From Seminavis robusta (lineage: Eukaryota; Bacillariophyta; Bacillariophyceae; Naviculales; Naviculaceae): 64,000 nucleotides of DNA. Made by a program: the position numbers and the translations under genes. Position 1 is the first letter of the stretch, and every line of letters begins with the position of its first letter. Location: contig CAICTM010000238.1 of NCBI GenBank assembly GCA_903772945.1, positions 1 through 64,000 of the forward strand. Direction: 5' to 3'. The notes under the pieces were generated by a model. That model had not been told where the DNA came from. It worked only from the letters and a program-made list of their open reading frames with translations, and searched no databases. This document shows, piece after piece, positions 28,419 to 39,333 of this stretch.

Positions 28419-30078
28419 GACTCTAAGCGGAGCAATGTGGTAGCACACATGCTCCAATTAGACTGGCTGCCACTGCAGATAGTGCTAGGAGCCACTCATT
28501 GTTCTGAGCAGCCACCAAAGGAAGAGGACAATGATGTCCTTTTTTTCTTTCTTTTTTTCGTTTCGAGGTACCGACGGCTACTAGCGACGGCTACTAGCTA
28601 CGGCTACTATGGCTGCTACTAGCTCCCACTGCTGTTGCAGCTGGAGCCGCGGTTCGTTCGTTCGTTCGTTCGTTCGTTCGAACGATCGGTCATCAGCAAT
28701 GGTGCCCTTTTTTTCGTTCGATTGAACGATCGTCACAGCTACGGCTACGGCTACTACTGTTACGGCTACCGCTGCTACTATCGGCCGTTGGTCCGGTTGC
28801 AGGAGCCCTGTTGAACGATCGATCGTCCGCGTTGTTGTGCTTTTCAACAGCTATCGTCCGTGTGCTTTGACTGGAGCCGCGGTTCGATCGTTCGATCAAT
28901 CGGCCGGACTTTTTTGTTGTTGTGCTTTTCGGCCGATGACCAACAACAATCGACCTCCGGTCTTTTTCGTGTGCTTTTTCCACACGAGGCTTTCGTGTGC
29001 TTTTTCCACATGAAAGAACTCTCTGGCCATGATGCGTTCACCACCTGGTGTTCTGCTAGCCCCACTGCTATGATGCGTTCACCGCCTGGTGTTTCGCTAG
29101 CCCCAACGGCGAGTCACCGACTGGTGCTCCCACCATGAGAGATCGCCAACTGGCTCTCTTCGGCCTTGATGCGTTCACCACCTGGTGTTTCTGCTAGCCA
29201 CACCGCTATGATGAGTTCACCGCCTGGTGTTTCTCTAGCCCCCTGCCATGATGAGTCGTCACCAACTGGTGCTTCTCTAGCCCCGCCAACTGGCATCTTG
29301 AGCGACACCAACTGGTGCTTCGTCTCCCATCTTGAGCGACACCAACTGGTGCTTCGTCTCCTATCTTGAGCGACACCAACTGGTGCTTCGACTCCCCTCC
29401 TCGGCCAACTGGCCCTGGAGTTGCTTCGCCTTGGAGTTCACCAAATGGTGCTCCACAGCGGTTGTCGCCGTGCGTCCCGACTCCACGGCCATGGTCGCGA
29501 GTTCGCGATTTCGACAACAACACAGTGACAGCCCTTGGTACCTGATAGGTGTGGAGCTGACTATGCCAGCGATTGAGGCCGTGAATTCCTTTTGGCGTGG
29601 CCCTGTTGCCTCCGTCTTTGAACGGTGGTGGTTGTGGCCCTTTGTGCCGCTGATTGATTGCCATGGTCGCCCTTTGTGTCTGGCTCTTCCTCCTCCAAGA
29701 GTGTAAACTGGCTACTTTTTGTCATTCCGATGGCCTAATTTTAAAAAAGTTTCGGCCTCCATTCACTCGTACAGTATGTTGGCTCGCATCTTTCTGCGCG
29801 CCTATTTTCTTTCGTGGGTTTACACCTAGAGTAAAGGTGGTCTACAGTCCGACTGTATACCACTCCGGGTGTCCGCTGACTCAGTTGACATGGGGCTTTC
29901 GGCATCGTGTCTGCGACACGCTGTTCGTCAGCACATGGGCTCTTCTCAGTTCAATGTTGGGTTCCAACGGTTTTGGATTGGTGCACTGGTGCAGTGGATA
30001 TCACCGTTGTTCCCCAACCCTAGCACTATCGTTCCGACACTACATACTCTAGGTGTATTTGGTCGTACCTAAATAGTC
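28419..30078. repeat. Repeat-rich segment splitting the CMD-like gene
   Basis: Contains CTACTAGC/ACGGCTAC repeats (28570-28625 and 28738-28780) and a TCGT tract (28652-28682). There are also GAACGATCG words, ~41-bp repeats around GATGCGTTCACC..CTGGTG (29030-29260), and three 34-bp repeats of ATCTTGAGCGACACCAACTG (29295, 29329, 29363). Many units carry a CACC(A)-2-TGGTG inverted core. ORFs here (for example 29206-29664 minus) are translations of these repeats. 29700-30078 is unique sequence without a recognised gene. Confidence 0.75.
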
Positions 30079-30735
30079 CTAGCGAACTGCCCATGCCAAC
30101 CAGATTGCGGACAGCTGAGGCGGTGGCTGGGAGTCGAGGAAGACTCCTCGTTCGGCCGGTGTCACATTGGTGGCAGCGTCCTTGTTCAAAAGGGCCTCAA
30201 GGGAGTTTCGCAAGGTGGCCGGATCGACTCCTCGTCTCATGGCAAAGGAACAGCAATGACTGGTACAGTAGGTGCATCCGTTGGCCCGCGAGGACACGTA
30301 CATGGACAGGGGTACCAAGTCACGAATGTCATATCCAGGCAGTAGTAGACTGGGTAGATTGAGAAAGTTGGGGACAATCAAGTTGTAGCATTGAAAGGCT
30401 GGTTTCCAAATCTCCAAGACAGTATCAGAAGTGGGTTGAACACCAATGCATGTTTGGACAAGGGCAAGGACAGCAGAGTATCCTCTAGCACTGATTTCCT
30501 CCATGGGTACCAGATGAGGCTGAAAGATGCGAAAAAGAGAGTCCTTGGGGACTTTGAGTGCCTTTAATGCCTTGATATCCACATGTTTCGAAGCCCTGTG
30601 AGTGTACACTGCATAGGTCATGGCCAGAACAAACAGCACCAGGAGGGAAACAATAACGCCAAGAATGGCTGTCACCGGATTCATCTCCATGACTGGCATG
30701 AGAATAGAAGCGACGGTGGCATAGTTAGTCGTCAT
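30079..30735 (-). CDS. N-terminal half of a carboxymuconolactone-decarboxylase-like protein
   Basis: From the ATG at 30735 (MTTNYATVASILMP) the product has one membrane segment (VTAILGVIVSLLVLFVLAM). An AhpD/CMD-like half-domain follows: RDLVPLSMYVSSRANGCTYC, then TSHCCSFAMRRGVDPATL. The Cys-x2-Cys (CTYC) with a histidine three residues later is the catalytic disulfide/proton-relay motif of alkylhydroperoxidase-D-like proteins. After TPAER, where family members continue into their second helical half, this ORF diverges to a short Pro-rich tail and stops. The expected continuation lies 1.66 kb downstream at 27570-28418. The upstream extension to 30954 is open but uncharacteristic. Confidence 0.65.
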   Translation of the reverse strand: MTTNYATVASILMPVMEMNPVTAILGVIVSLLVLFVLAMTYAVYTHRASKHVDIKALKALKVPKDSLFRIFQPHLVPMEEISARGYSAVLALVQTCIGVQPTSDTVLEIWKPAFQCYNLIVPNFLNLPSLLLPGYDIRDLVPLSMYVSSRANGCTYCTSHCCSFAMRRGVDPATLRNSLEALLNKDAATNVTPAERGVFLDSQPPPQLSAIWLAWAVR

Positions 30736-31434
30736 GGCGATGTTTGATGCTTGTCTTCTGAAACAGACCCAGGAATCTACTAATAAACTAGCTAGTGGTC
30801 TTGCTGCTCTTGTGCAATCAATGAGGAGTGAGGGATCCTTGCGTGTTGTTTTGCCAAGAAAAAAGTGAGTGAATTCGTTGTTTGAACTGGCACGCCTCCA
30901 AAAAATGAAATGACTATGACTTATGTGATGATGGGCTCTAAGTACTGGTATCAATGTGCCGTAATGGCCTCCTTACGGTATGATGTACTCGAGTACTGAG
31001 TATGATGTACCAGGTACTGTTTACCGTACCAGAAAGTCAGAATTTGTTGGTAGTACGTCCGGATAATTTTCACAAATGGTGAAATTGTAGTTTCAATTTG
31101 TCGTTTTACGTTTTTGTGTTTGCTTAAACTAGTAGTTTTACGTTTTCACGAAACTACACGTGTAGTTTCACGGATTTGTGAAAATTTTACGTTGTACTGG
31201 TTAGTTTTTGGGTGGGTTTCCTCCTGCCCCCTTTTCTGGCTGGAGCCAGTGTGGTTCCAGAGCTGGATCTGTGCGCAGCCGCTCCCACCACCCGGAATCT
31301 TTTCTCGGAAGTCTTCACTTCGGGTCCGCCAACGTCGATCCTTTTGCAACTCTGGCACACAATCCTCCCGTGCGAATTGAGTCTCTTCTTTTTTAATTAA
31401 AAGCAAAGCAACAGTTAGCTAGCTAGTATCCACC
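30736..31434. other. Divergent intergenic region containing a palindrome/inverted repeat
   Basis: Separates the CMD-like gene (minus) from the transporter (plus). 31063-31190 holds an imperfect foldback, and 31150-31169 is a perfect 20-bp palindrome. No ORF with motif. Promoters of both genes must lie here. Confidence 0.5.
31063..31190. repeat. Imperfect foldback with 20-bp perfect palindrome
   Basis: The left arm ATTTTCACAAAT..TGAAA (31063-31088) pairs with TTTCACGGATTTGTGAAAAT (31165-31184). Inside lies GAAACTACACGTGTAGTTTC (31150-31169), self-complementary with a central CACGTG E-box/G-box. Repeated TTTTACGTTTT words flank it. Confidence 0.75.
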
Positions 31435-33380
31435 ATGGTACAAGACGCAGCCACAAGCGCTGGAAATGAGACCCCACTGCTGCCAGGTGACAATATTGGA
31501 GGGTATAATAGTGTGGAGGTTGTATCCAATGACAATGATGACGCCATTAGCGACGCGTCTGATTTCGACGAGGAGCACGGTACTACTCCCACAGAGGCTT
31601 TTCTCAACTTGTTAAAGGGATACTTTGGTGCTGGAATGCTCAGGTAGGGTACCAAATATTTTAATGGCTGACCAAGATGATAAATTTTGAATGGGAAAAT
31701 TCGGAACAACCTAACCTTTTTGATTTTTTGTTGTTGCTTCTACTGATGATTTTTAAAATTCCATTTTCAAGTCTCCCCTGGGCCCTGAGTCAACTAGGCG
31801 TTGTGTATGGAAGCATTGCTGTGTTTGTCATGGCGTTTTGGTCAAGTTATAATTGCTGGACTGTCGTCAAATTGAAGCGATTTATTGAACGAAATCAAAC
31901 TTACAATCTCAATCTTGCTGGAGGAGATGCTGGCAGTATCAAGAGCAGTCCACATTCTACCACTGGCAGTGCAGCTAGCTCAGCCACAACCCGAACCAAC
32001 TTGACCTTTCCTGATGTGGGAGAATGGGCCTATGGAACGAAATTCCAATCCTATGTCAGTATTTGTGTCTGTACCCAACAACTCGCCATCTGTACCGTCT
32101 TTATCAGCTTTATTGGAGAAAATCTACTGGCCGTGTTGGACCGACTAGAGCTGACCGGATTTATTGACAGTCATATTGGAGTCATGACACTGTGTCTTCC
32201 CTGTGTTTTATCTCTGAGTTTTCTTCCGAGCATGAAGAGTCTTGCACCTGTCATGGCGCTCGGCACTATTTTGCTAGGATTGTGCGTCGCATTGCTGGGG
32301 GTTATCATGGGCAAGGAATGGGATGCCCGTCCCGAAGAACTGCCTGAACTTAAATTGCCACAAATGCCATTGGCAGCCTGTGCCATTCTCTACAGCTATG
32401 AAGGAATCTGTCTCATTCTACCCATTGAATCTTCCATGAAAGAACCACAACACTTCCAAAAGGTCTTTGTTGGAACCATGACAGTGGTTGCCACCATTTT
32501 GGCAGCCTTTGCCACCATTTGTGTTGTTACATTTGGAAATGTCACCAATGGCAGCATTACCGCCTTTTTGCTCGAGGCCTACCGAAAGGATCCCTCTGTC
32601 ACGTTTTACCTCATGGCGGCAAACACGGCTGTCAGTTTTTCCGTGTTACTCTCCTATCCACTGCAACTCTTCCCCGCATTGGAACTCATTGGAACTACAC
32701 CATTGGCCCGATGGTTGGGTGGAATCGGTAAGGGTCCGCAAGACGATGATGATGAGGAAGATTTGACTGGGTTTGAACCGCTACCTCCCTTGCCCGAAGG
32801 GGAAGTGGCCGACTTGGATTCCTTGCCATCGGAACATCAATATGGATTGGAAAGTGACAACAACGAGGGTGGAAATGAAAAGAATGACGACGAAGAAGAT
32901 GCCCGGTCGCTCCTTTCCCACTCAACCTTGAGATCTGTCACTTCGGCACTGATGCCACAAATGGTCATGCCGGGGGATTCCATACAGCTACGAGCATTTC
33001 TGGTCGTCATGACCTATGTCATTGCTGTGGCAGTTCCCAATGTACAGGCGTTGATTTCTCTTGTCGGTGCATTGGCAGGATCTTCCACGGCCCTGCTCAT
33101 TCCTCCCATTTTGGAACTGGCTTGGATACAAACCCTGGAAGAGCACCGTAATACAAAAAACAACACGACACCTACTGACGAACAAGATGCAGCAGGAGCA
33201 TCCTCACTGGGATCACCGTTTACCCCACGACGAATCCAAAAGGAACCGTTTGCTTGGTGCGGTGGAAAGTACTGGGGGTCCAAAATCAAGTGTTATATAC
33301 TGTTTGCGGTTGGGTTGGTGTTTGCCTGCATTGGCACCTTTGCCTCCCTCACGGATATCATTCGCATATATCGAGGGTAG
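31435..33380 (+). CDS. Amino-acid/auxin permease-family transporter (AAAP, SLC36/38-like)
   Basis: Exons are 31435-31643 and 31772-33380; the 128-nt intron splits the Ser codon in GMLSLPWA; product 605 aa. A cytosolic acidic N-terminus (about 50 aa) precedes the family-typical first helix 'LLKGYFGAGMLSLPWALSQLG'. About ten further hydrophobic helices follow, with signature segments TFPDVGEWAYG, YSYEGICLILPIESSM and SFSVLLSYPLQLFPALE. An acidic insert (about 425-495) sits between late helices. The last two helices end at LTDIIRIYRG. The family carries proton- or sodium-coupled amino acids across plasma or vacuolar membranes; substrate and membrane are not shown by the sequence. Confidence 0.88.
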
Positions 33381-33911
33381 CTCCTGTAGCCATGCAGCCA
33401 AGGGAGGAGGTGATTTGCTAGATTTGTACAACAAGCGACTTTTTTTTAGAAAGTAATGATCAAGAGAATTTTTGTAAGAACATTTCATTTTGACGTGTAT
33501 CCTGGAGTGCCTTGATAGTGCTCGTTTTGTCTAGCTAGGGCATGAACAGGTTGCCTCCGTCGTACTTCGGGGAGGACCGGTGTGTAACATTCCTTCTGTG
33601 GTCTGTTTGGCTGGACACTACTAGGCTTGGCTTGTGGATCCACCTCGCCGGGAAGCAGAGGGCAGAAAGATACCAATGCAAGAAAGAAGCCGATACATGC
33701 TTTCTGCTAAGCAGCCAGCTCACGCTAGCCAGACCTAGATAGCAATAACTTTGTGAAGGTAGGCTTTGTGAATGGTGTTCTATAGACTAAGCACTTTGTT
33801 CGTAACATTGCTGATGCGAAATGGATGTAGGTGGCATTGGTCGCATGTTCAGTATGGTAGCAAGCAAGTAGAATCAGAGCTTTATAGCCTTTGTAGCAAG
33901 GCAAGTGGTTG
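33381..33911. other. Intergenic, nothing recognised
   Basis: Convergent 3' flanks of the transporter and the LRR gene. Short opposed ORFs only. Confidence 0.5.
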
Positions 33912-36627
33912 CTACTGTTCGAGGCAATAATCTCTGGATTCTCCATCGCAACATAAAGTGCAACAAGAGCACTCTACCAAAGGATCATGTACTCCTTCAG
34001 TGGGCAAACAATCAGCTGCCACTTCAAAGGACTCTATTTGCGGGCGGGCCAGAGCACAAATTGAGTGCGGAATGGAACCAGAGAGATTGTTGCCATTCAC
34101 ATGGAATTTCCTTAGCTCAGTCAGGGCAGAAAGCTGTTGAGGAATCGTACCATGAAACCTGTTGTTCGAGATGTCAAAGTATCGTAGTCTTGTCATTTGC
34201 TCCAAACTGGTGCTGATCGTGCCGGTCAAATCAGAGCTTGAAACATCAAAGCCATAGATCTCTGTGCAACTGGCAAAGAGTTCCTCTGGTAGAGTGCCAT
34301 TTAGGGCAGTTCCACCAAGCAAAAATTCTCTCAGTGAACCCCCCAAGAGGGATATCTCTGATGGGATGTTCCCGGTTAACGGATTTCCTCCGAAGGAGTA
34401 TGAGATAACAGCATTGCTCCCATGAAATCTACCAATCTCAGTGGGGAGAGTCCCGGTAAGCTACAAGAAGAGTGAAGGAAGATATGAGTACATAATGCTC
34501 ACAGCTGTGGCTCTGGATGTTAAAAATTCAAGAATGACTCAAAAAATTCCATACCAGGTTGTCATCAAAAGCTAAAGAAACAGACTTTCCTTCCCTTGGT
34601 CGAAACAATTCTGTAGGGATGGAACCTGATAGGCTGTTTGACCCAAAGCGAAAATACTTTGTATCAAAGAGTCCAACCTCTGTTGGTATGGTTCCAGTGA
34701 GAGAATTGTTTGTGAATAATGCTCCTTCGAGCCTGGTTCCAAACCAATCTGTAGGAATTTTGCCTGATAATTTGTTGTGTTCGAGGTCAAGCGATGTAAG
34801 GGAAGGAAAGCTGCTGTACGAAATGGGTATGGTTCCATACAGAACGTTCCCCGCCAGGCGCAATCTTTTCAATTCTGGAAGACTTGCTAGTTCCATGGGC
34901 AAAGGGCCATTCAATCCAACGTTCTCTTTTCCAAGCAACAATGTTCAGGACACGGACAAAGCAAGTAGATACCAAACGACACAAAACAAGAACTCACCAA
35001 GCTCCAAGGAAGTCATATTCATAGTTTCATCTTCACAGTATACCCCTGCCCACCCACATTCATGAACTCCAGTGAGCCATCGATTGGTTGACTCTTCTCC
35101 ACGACCCCGCACATCCATCCAACAGGTTTCAGTTGTCATAGATTGTTCGCATATCCGCCAGCCAGTGTTTTGAGAAGTCTGAAGGTAGGTCAATGCCATG
35201 ATGAATCTCTGGAGAAGATGATCTGCATCTGGGGTTAGCTGCAAGGGATCCTCAAACACAAGCCAGTTGAGAGCCTGAATACGCGGGTGCCCAGGTTCCA
35301 GCTCCACCTCTCCATTGGTTGTAGGAAAATAATCACGACCAAAAGTTTTAACTATCTTGTCTTGGATTTCTGCGAGAACAAAGAACCGAATAGAAGTGGG
35401 AGCCTGAGTCTCCATATCTGCATTGCTGCCAGTGCATATTCCAGCACCACAGATTGAACCAACTGTCACCCCAATCACGAGGAGACAGCCAAGAAGGATC
35501 GAAATAACCAATGTAGATGATCTCGTTTTCTTGTTTTTGAATTCTTTGTCAGGCCTGGCAATCTGAGTTGGTGCTTCATTTTCAGCCACAGGTCTAGCAA
35601 CTGCCACGGCGCCAGCAACTGCCACAGTGCCAACATTATTTCTGGCTGGTAACCCTGATTGATTTGAATTGTCGTGTGGAGCAGCTGGAGAAGGTTCTGT
35701 GATGGTAGGATTCTGATCCTCATCCTCATTTGGAGTGAATGGTCCCACATTGAACGCACCCGGAGCTGTAGGTGTGATGTTTCTACCCGGAGCGGTAAGT
35801 GTGATGTTTCGACTTGGTAGCAAGCCGAGTGGTTGGGTGGAGTCAATTGACGTTATGTTGTCTTCCAAAGTTTTAGTGGGATTTTCGATTCTTTGTTCAG
35901 TGTCTATCCCAGTGTTTCCTTCTAATTTGGCTGTGCCAGCGTAGCTTTCAAAATTTTGCTGCACTACAAGAAGCAGTTGTTGTTCGTTCATGTTAGTTGC
36001 AAAAGGAGTGCCTTCTTTTATGTTTCCCGGCACAGAAGCGCTCTTCCCAGTAGCCGACTGGGCGCTTTCCCCTGCAGGCTCGTTGATTGAAGCTTTTTGG
36101 CCCTCTTCGATGTCTGCTCCATTTGCCTTCAGTATCGATTCTTTAGTTTGCCCCAATCCTTTTCGGCTATTGTCCAAACCTCCCTTTCCTCCTTTTTCAG
36201 GCAGGATTTGAGGACTTGTGCCTGCTGGAAGACCCAATTTTCCATCTGCTGCAGCCGCCTGAAGAATGGATGCTTCCGTCTGCTCCAACTCTGATTTTCC
36301 CACACTGCTGCCAAACGCTGTGCTCGTGCTGGTCACATGTGTGTCGGTCTCTTCCGCGGCAGGAAAAAGTACAGAATGCAGACCCGGTTTTCCGTCATCT
36401 CCTTCACTGTCCATGCGTGTCAACACTGGATACATGTTGCCAGTGGGTGGGTAGAGGTCGTACATTCCTGTCACAGAGGAAACACAGGTCTGCTCTTCTT
36501 GGTTGGCATCGACCGTGTAGGATTGGCCACGCGCCAGCGCCATGGCTGGAGGCAAGACTTGGTCTTGCTCTTGTTGCTCCTCCTCATGAACAAAAGCTTC
36601 CAAGTCGTCCACCATAGCTTCCACCAT
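33912..36627 (-). CDS. Single-pass leucine-rich-repeat membrane protein
   Basis: Minus-strand exons are 36627-34998, 34925-34555 and 34460-33912; GT-AG introns of 72 and 94 nt; product 849 aa. The first ~365 residues are low-complexity and cytosolic (Glu/Gln, Ser, Thr), with a tandem NIT.TAPGRNITPTAPG. One membrane helix follows (TLVISILLGCLLVIGVTVG, about 375-395). The ectodomain begins with a Cys-containing cap (CEQSMTTETCW…CGWAGVYC) and then has about ten plant-type LRRs (L..L.L..N.LSG.IP.E). A final Cys cluster is CSCCTLCCDGESRDYC. Splicing restores the repeats exactly (LELENVGLNG and DDNLLTGTLPTEIG). No kinase domain is seen, so it is receptor-like only by topology. Adhesion or ligand recognition is inferred. 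Confidence 0.88.
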
Positions 36628-37462
36628 TGTTAGATTGGAGGGTGGTTGCTAAAGGTGAGAAACAAATACTGCTAAAGGTGCAGTCGTGCAGTCGAAACAA
36701 ATGCAGGTTACCAACGGTGAAAAGGCCCCTCCTGGCTGTGTCGGTACTGGTACCACGTACCACAGAACCTCTCCGGTGCTCTAAACCCCAACTTGATGTT
36801 CTGTGTTCCGTGCGCATGTCAGATTGCGGTCAGAGCGGAACATGCACAAATAATAACAATATTAATAATAATAATAGGGAAGCGCCAGTTCTCTAGCTAG
36901 CTACGGTAGCTAGGTACTGGTACCTGGTGCTGGTAATCCTTGCTTGTAATACCGTTACGATGAGCTGTCGACGGTATGAGTACGTACCACCAGTGTGGGG
37001 ATGTTGGGATAGGCTCGAGTTGGTGCAGTCGAAATGGCTTCTCGGTTGTCGCGGAAGTGGGAACCTTGCTGGAGCAGTGCAATTCTAAAGGAGTGCTACA
37101 TGTGCTTCAGAACCATTGTAAAGAGAGAATCGCCTCTTTGGAGGTGCAAGAGAGCAACATAAAGAATCACCCTACCGGTACTAGCTAGGTACGGTGCATC
37201 GGAAGTGAGGACGCATCCATTCCCCGGCCGCTACTCTGAAAGGGATTCCCCGGGTCCTGCCTGGTCGAGAATGGCGTTTGGGGCAAGGGAACTGCGTTTA
37301 TAAACCCTCTCTGTGACTAGCACATAATGTCGTTCAGTAGTACCCAACCGAGCTATCTTGCTAGAGGCGTCCCAGCAAGTCCAGACCAAATCTCTGACTT
37401 TTTGCCAGTACACGTTCATTCCACGAATGTACGTAAGTTCGTATGAAATCCTCTCGCTTAGC
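36628..37462. other. Intergenic, nothing recognised
   Basis: Lies between the start of the LRR gene and the 3' end of the phosphodiesterase gene, both on the minus strand. It contains an AATAATAAT tract near 36850 and CTAGCTAG words. No ORF with motif. Confidence 0.5.
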
Positions 37463-38941
37463 TCACGACAAGGGTGGCAATTCTTCCTCGGCAACGTGGT
37501 GCTCTACCGTCTGACTGTAGTGTCGCCGTTTCCAACAGTTTCGCCCCCATATTATTGCAAGACCCACGGCCAGTACCACGACAATCAACGCTGCTACCAT
37601 GCCCGATCGACCAGATGATTCCTTGAGGCACCCGTGGTATTGTTGCGCCGTCATACTGGACAGTGTACATGCCCATTCCTTCCGACAGGTGGCATCACAG
37701 ACTTCCGATCCATGAGTGTAGACATGCAACCGTGACAAGAATGCTTCCCAATAGATACTCGTGTCGGTAGAATTCTGCAAATCCTCCACAATGGTCTTTA
37801 GTGACTGTAGACTCATGTCGGGGACCCCGTAGGCTTGCGTAAAGGATGGTCCCCGTTGCCAAACAGAAGTGGCGTTTGTTAGGCTTGTTGCTGTCAAGTC
37901 CAAATAGTAGACATGATAATCCAATAGTGCCCCCGTTTTGTCATCGTAAGTGACGACTCGATAGCTCGGGTTGCTGCCGTAAATGGGTGTAAAGGAGGCG
38001 GTCAAAAAGAGTGGAAATGTATTGTGGACACGAAATTCATCGGTATGAATATGTCCAAACAGTTGTGCCTGTACCAGATCCGAGTAGTTTTGGACCATGT
38101 TGTAGTAGGTTTCCAAGTATCCTTCGTGCCACAGTTGGGTATGTCGATAGGAACCAATGGTGGGAGGAATGTGACCAATGAGGAATACGTTGCGTTGTGA
38201 TTGCCGCGCCATTTCGAGTTGTTCTTTCATCCATTGGAATTGTCCCAATGGATCTACGTCAACTTCAGTATATTGTGGTTGTCGATTGGTCGCATACAAG
38301 ACGGTATTGAGTGACAATACGGTAATCGTGGAGGTGACATTGTGGGCATAATATCCGCCTTGTGGAAATTGCTCTTGAAACATTGCCTTTGCTGCCATGC
38401 CCTCTTGGTTATCCTCGCTCCACAGAGGCATCAATCCTCGTGTAATCATGTTCAGCATGTCGTCTGGTTGTTGAATATCCATATAATAATCGGGTGTCAC
38501 ATCGTTGTTGCCCACGGCCGGTACCACGGGAGCGTCCAAATAAGTTCGTATCAGTTCACTGACCGTGTACAAGATTTCTTGGGTCGCAATGGTGGGCGAT
38601 GGCAGCAAGATATCATTGCCGTGTCGTACAAAATCTCCTGTAATGACGACAAAATCGGGTTTCGCTTGGGTGGCAGCACTTTGCAGGAGTGAATCTAGTA
38701 ATTCGGGCGGGGAATCACAGCCAAAATCCCCCAAGGGATGAGTGGTGAGTTTACTGGGAGATTGGCAATTTTCTCCAAAACCCATCTTGTCCCGAAGAAC
38801 GGCCGTTTCCGTGCCATAGTAGGGATCCAAATGAATGTCGGAAAACCAAAGAAATGTACGATTCTCGGCCATGGTGACAGCGGCGAGTGTGGATAGAAGC
38901 AGCAGCAACAGCAGAGACATTCTTGGAATAATGAAACACAT
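37463..38941 (-). CDS. Acid sphingomyelinase-like metallophosphodiesterase
   Basis: Single exon, 492 aa. A signal peptide (MSLLLLLLLSTLAAVTMA) runs from the second Met (codon 8). Calcineurin-like metallophosphoesterase motifs appear in order: SDIHLDP (34-40), TGDF (101-104), GNND (144-147), GHIPP and GHIHTDEF. These supply the two-metal ligands. The lumenal part also has several N-glycosylation sequons (NVT, NYS, NST). A C-terminal Cys-rich bit (CDATCRKEWAC) matches the end of the ASM-like family. One membrane helix (VAALIVVVLAVGLAIIWG) with a short tail makes it type I, probably at the cell surface or in lysosome/vacuole. The substrate (phosphodiester, nucleotide or lipid) is not determined. 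Confidence 0.88.
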   Translation of the reverse strand: MCFIIPRMSLLLLLLLSTLAAVTMAENRTFLWFSDIHLDPYYGTETAVLRDKMGFGENCQSPSKLTTHPLGDFGCDSPPELLDSLLQSAATQAKPDFVVITGDFVRHGNDILLPSPTIATQEILYTVSELIRTYLDAPVVPAVGNNDVTPDYYMDIQQPDDMLNMITRGLMPLWSEDNQEGMAAKAMFQEQFPQGGYYAHNVTSTITVLSLNTVLYATNRQPQYTEVDVDPLGQFQWMKEQLEMARQSQRNVFLIGHIPPTIGSYRHTQLWHEGYLETYYNMVQNYSDLVQAQLFGHIHTDEFRVHNTFPLFLTASFTPIYGSNPSYRVVTYDDKTGALLDYHVYYLDLTATSLTNATSVWQRGPSFTQAYGVPDMSLQSLKTIVEDLQNSTDTSIYWEAFLSRLHVYTHGSEVCDATCRKEWACTLSSMTAQQYHGCLKESSGRSGMVAALIVVVLAVGLAIIWGRNCWKRRHYSQTVEHHVAEEELPPLS

Positions 38942-39333
38942 CTGATTGCAGGGTAGTCAAAAATGTACTGTAGGGATACCAGCTTCCAAGTTAGTAGTAT
39001 GCCAGTGGAGTGAATCTCTTAGATTCCATTTTGCAATAATGGAAGGAATCCAAACGAAGTTTGTTTGTGTCGGTGGCCAATGATGAGGATGGACGCAACA
39101 TGGTGGCTAAAGCACGTTCCAGGTTCCGCGGAACCTCAATGATCCACGTTCCACCCGTGTTTAGTCTCAAATAGTTCCACTGGCTTAAGGTTCTGTCAAA
39201 GCCCCAACCCTCTTTAACTTCAAGAATCGAATCGAACGAACAAACCGTGGGGATCCAAAGCTTGAAGCGCCGATGCCAATAGCCACCATCCAACCAGTTC
39301 TCATACCGTAATAGCTCTCTAGCTAGAGACAAG
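38942..39333. other. Divergent intergenic region
   Basis: Shared 5' flank of the phosphodiesterase (minus) and the PPR gene (plus). A minus ORF (38991-39332) overlaps the whole spacer but has no motif and is probably chance. GGTTCCGCGGAACC at about 39121-39134 is a perfect 14-bp palindrome. Confidence 0.5.

Noticed and set aside
28581-29664. ORFs in the repeat block between the CMD halves (28693-28983 minus, 29206-29664 minus)
   Set aside because: Encoded by tandem 34- and 41-bp units and TCGT tracts; low-complexity products with no homologous look.
38991-39332. 113-aa minus ORF in the spacer upstream of the PPR gene
   Set aside because: Fills a divergent promoter region, has no motif, and would leave no upstream region for either neighbour.
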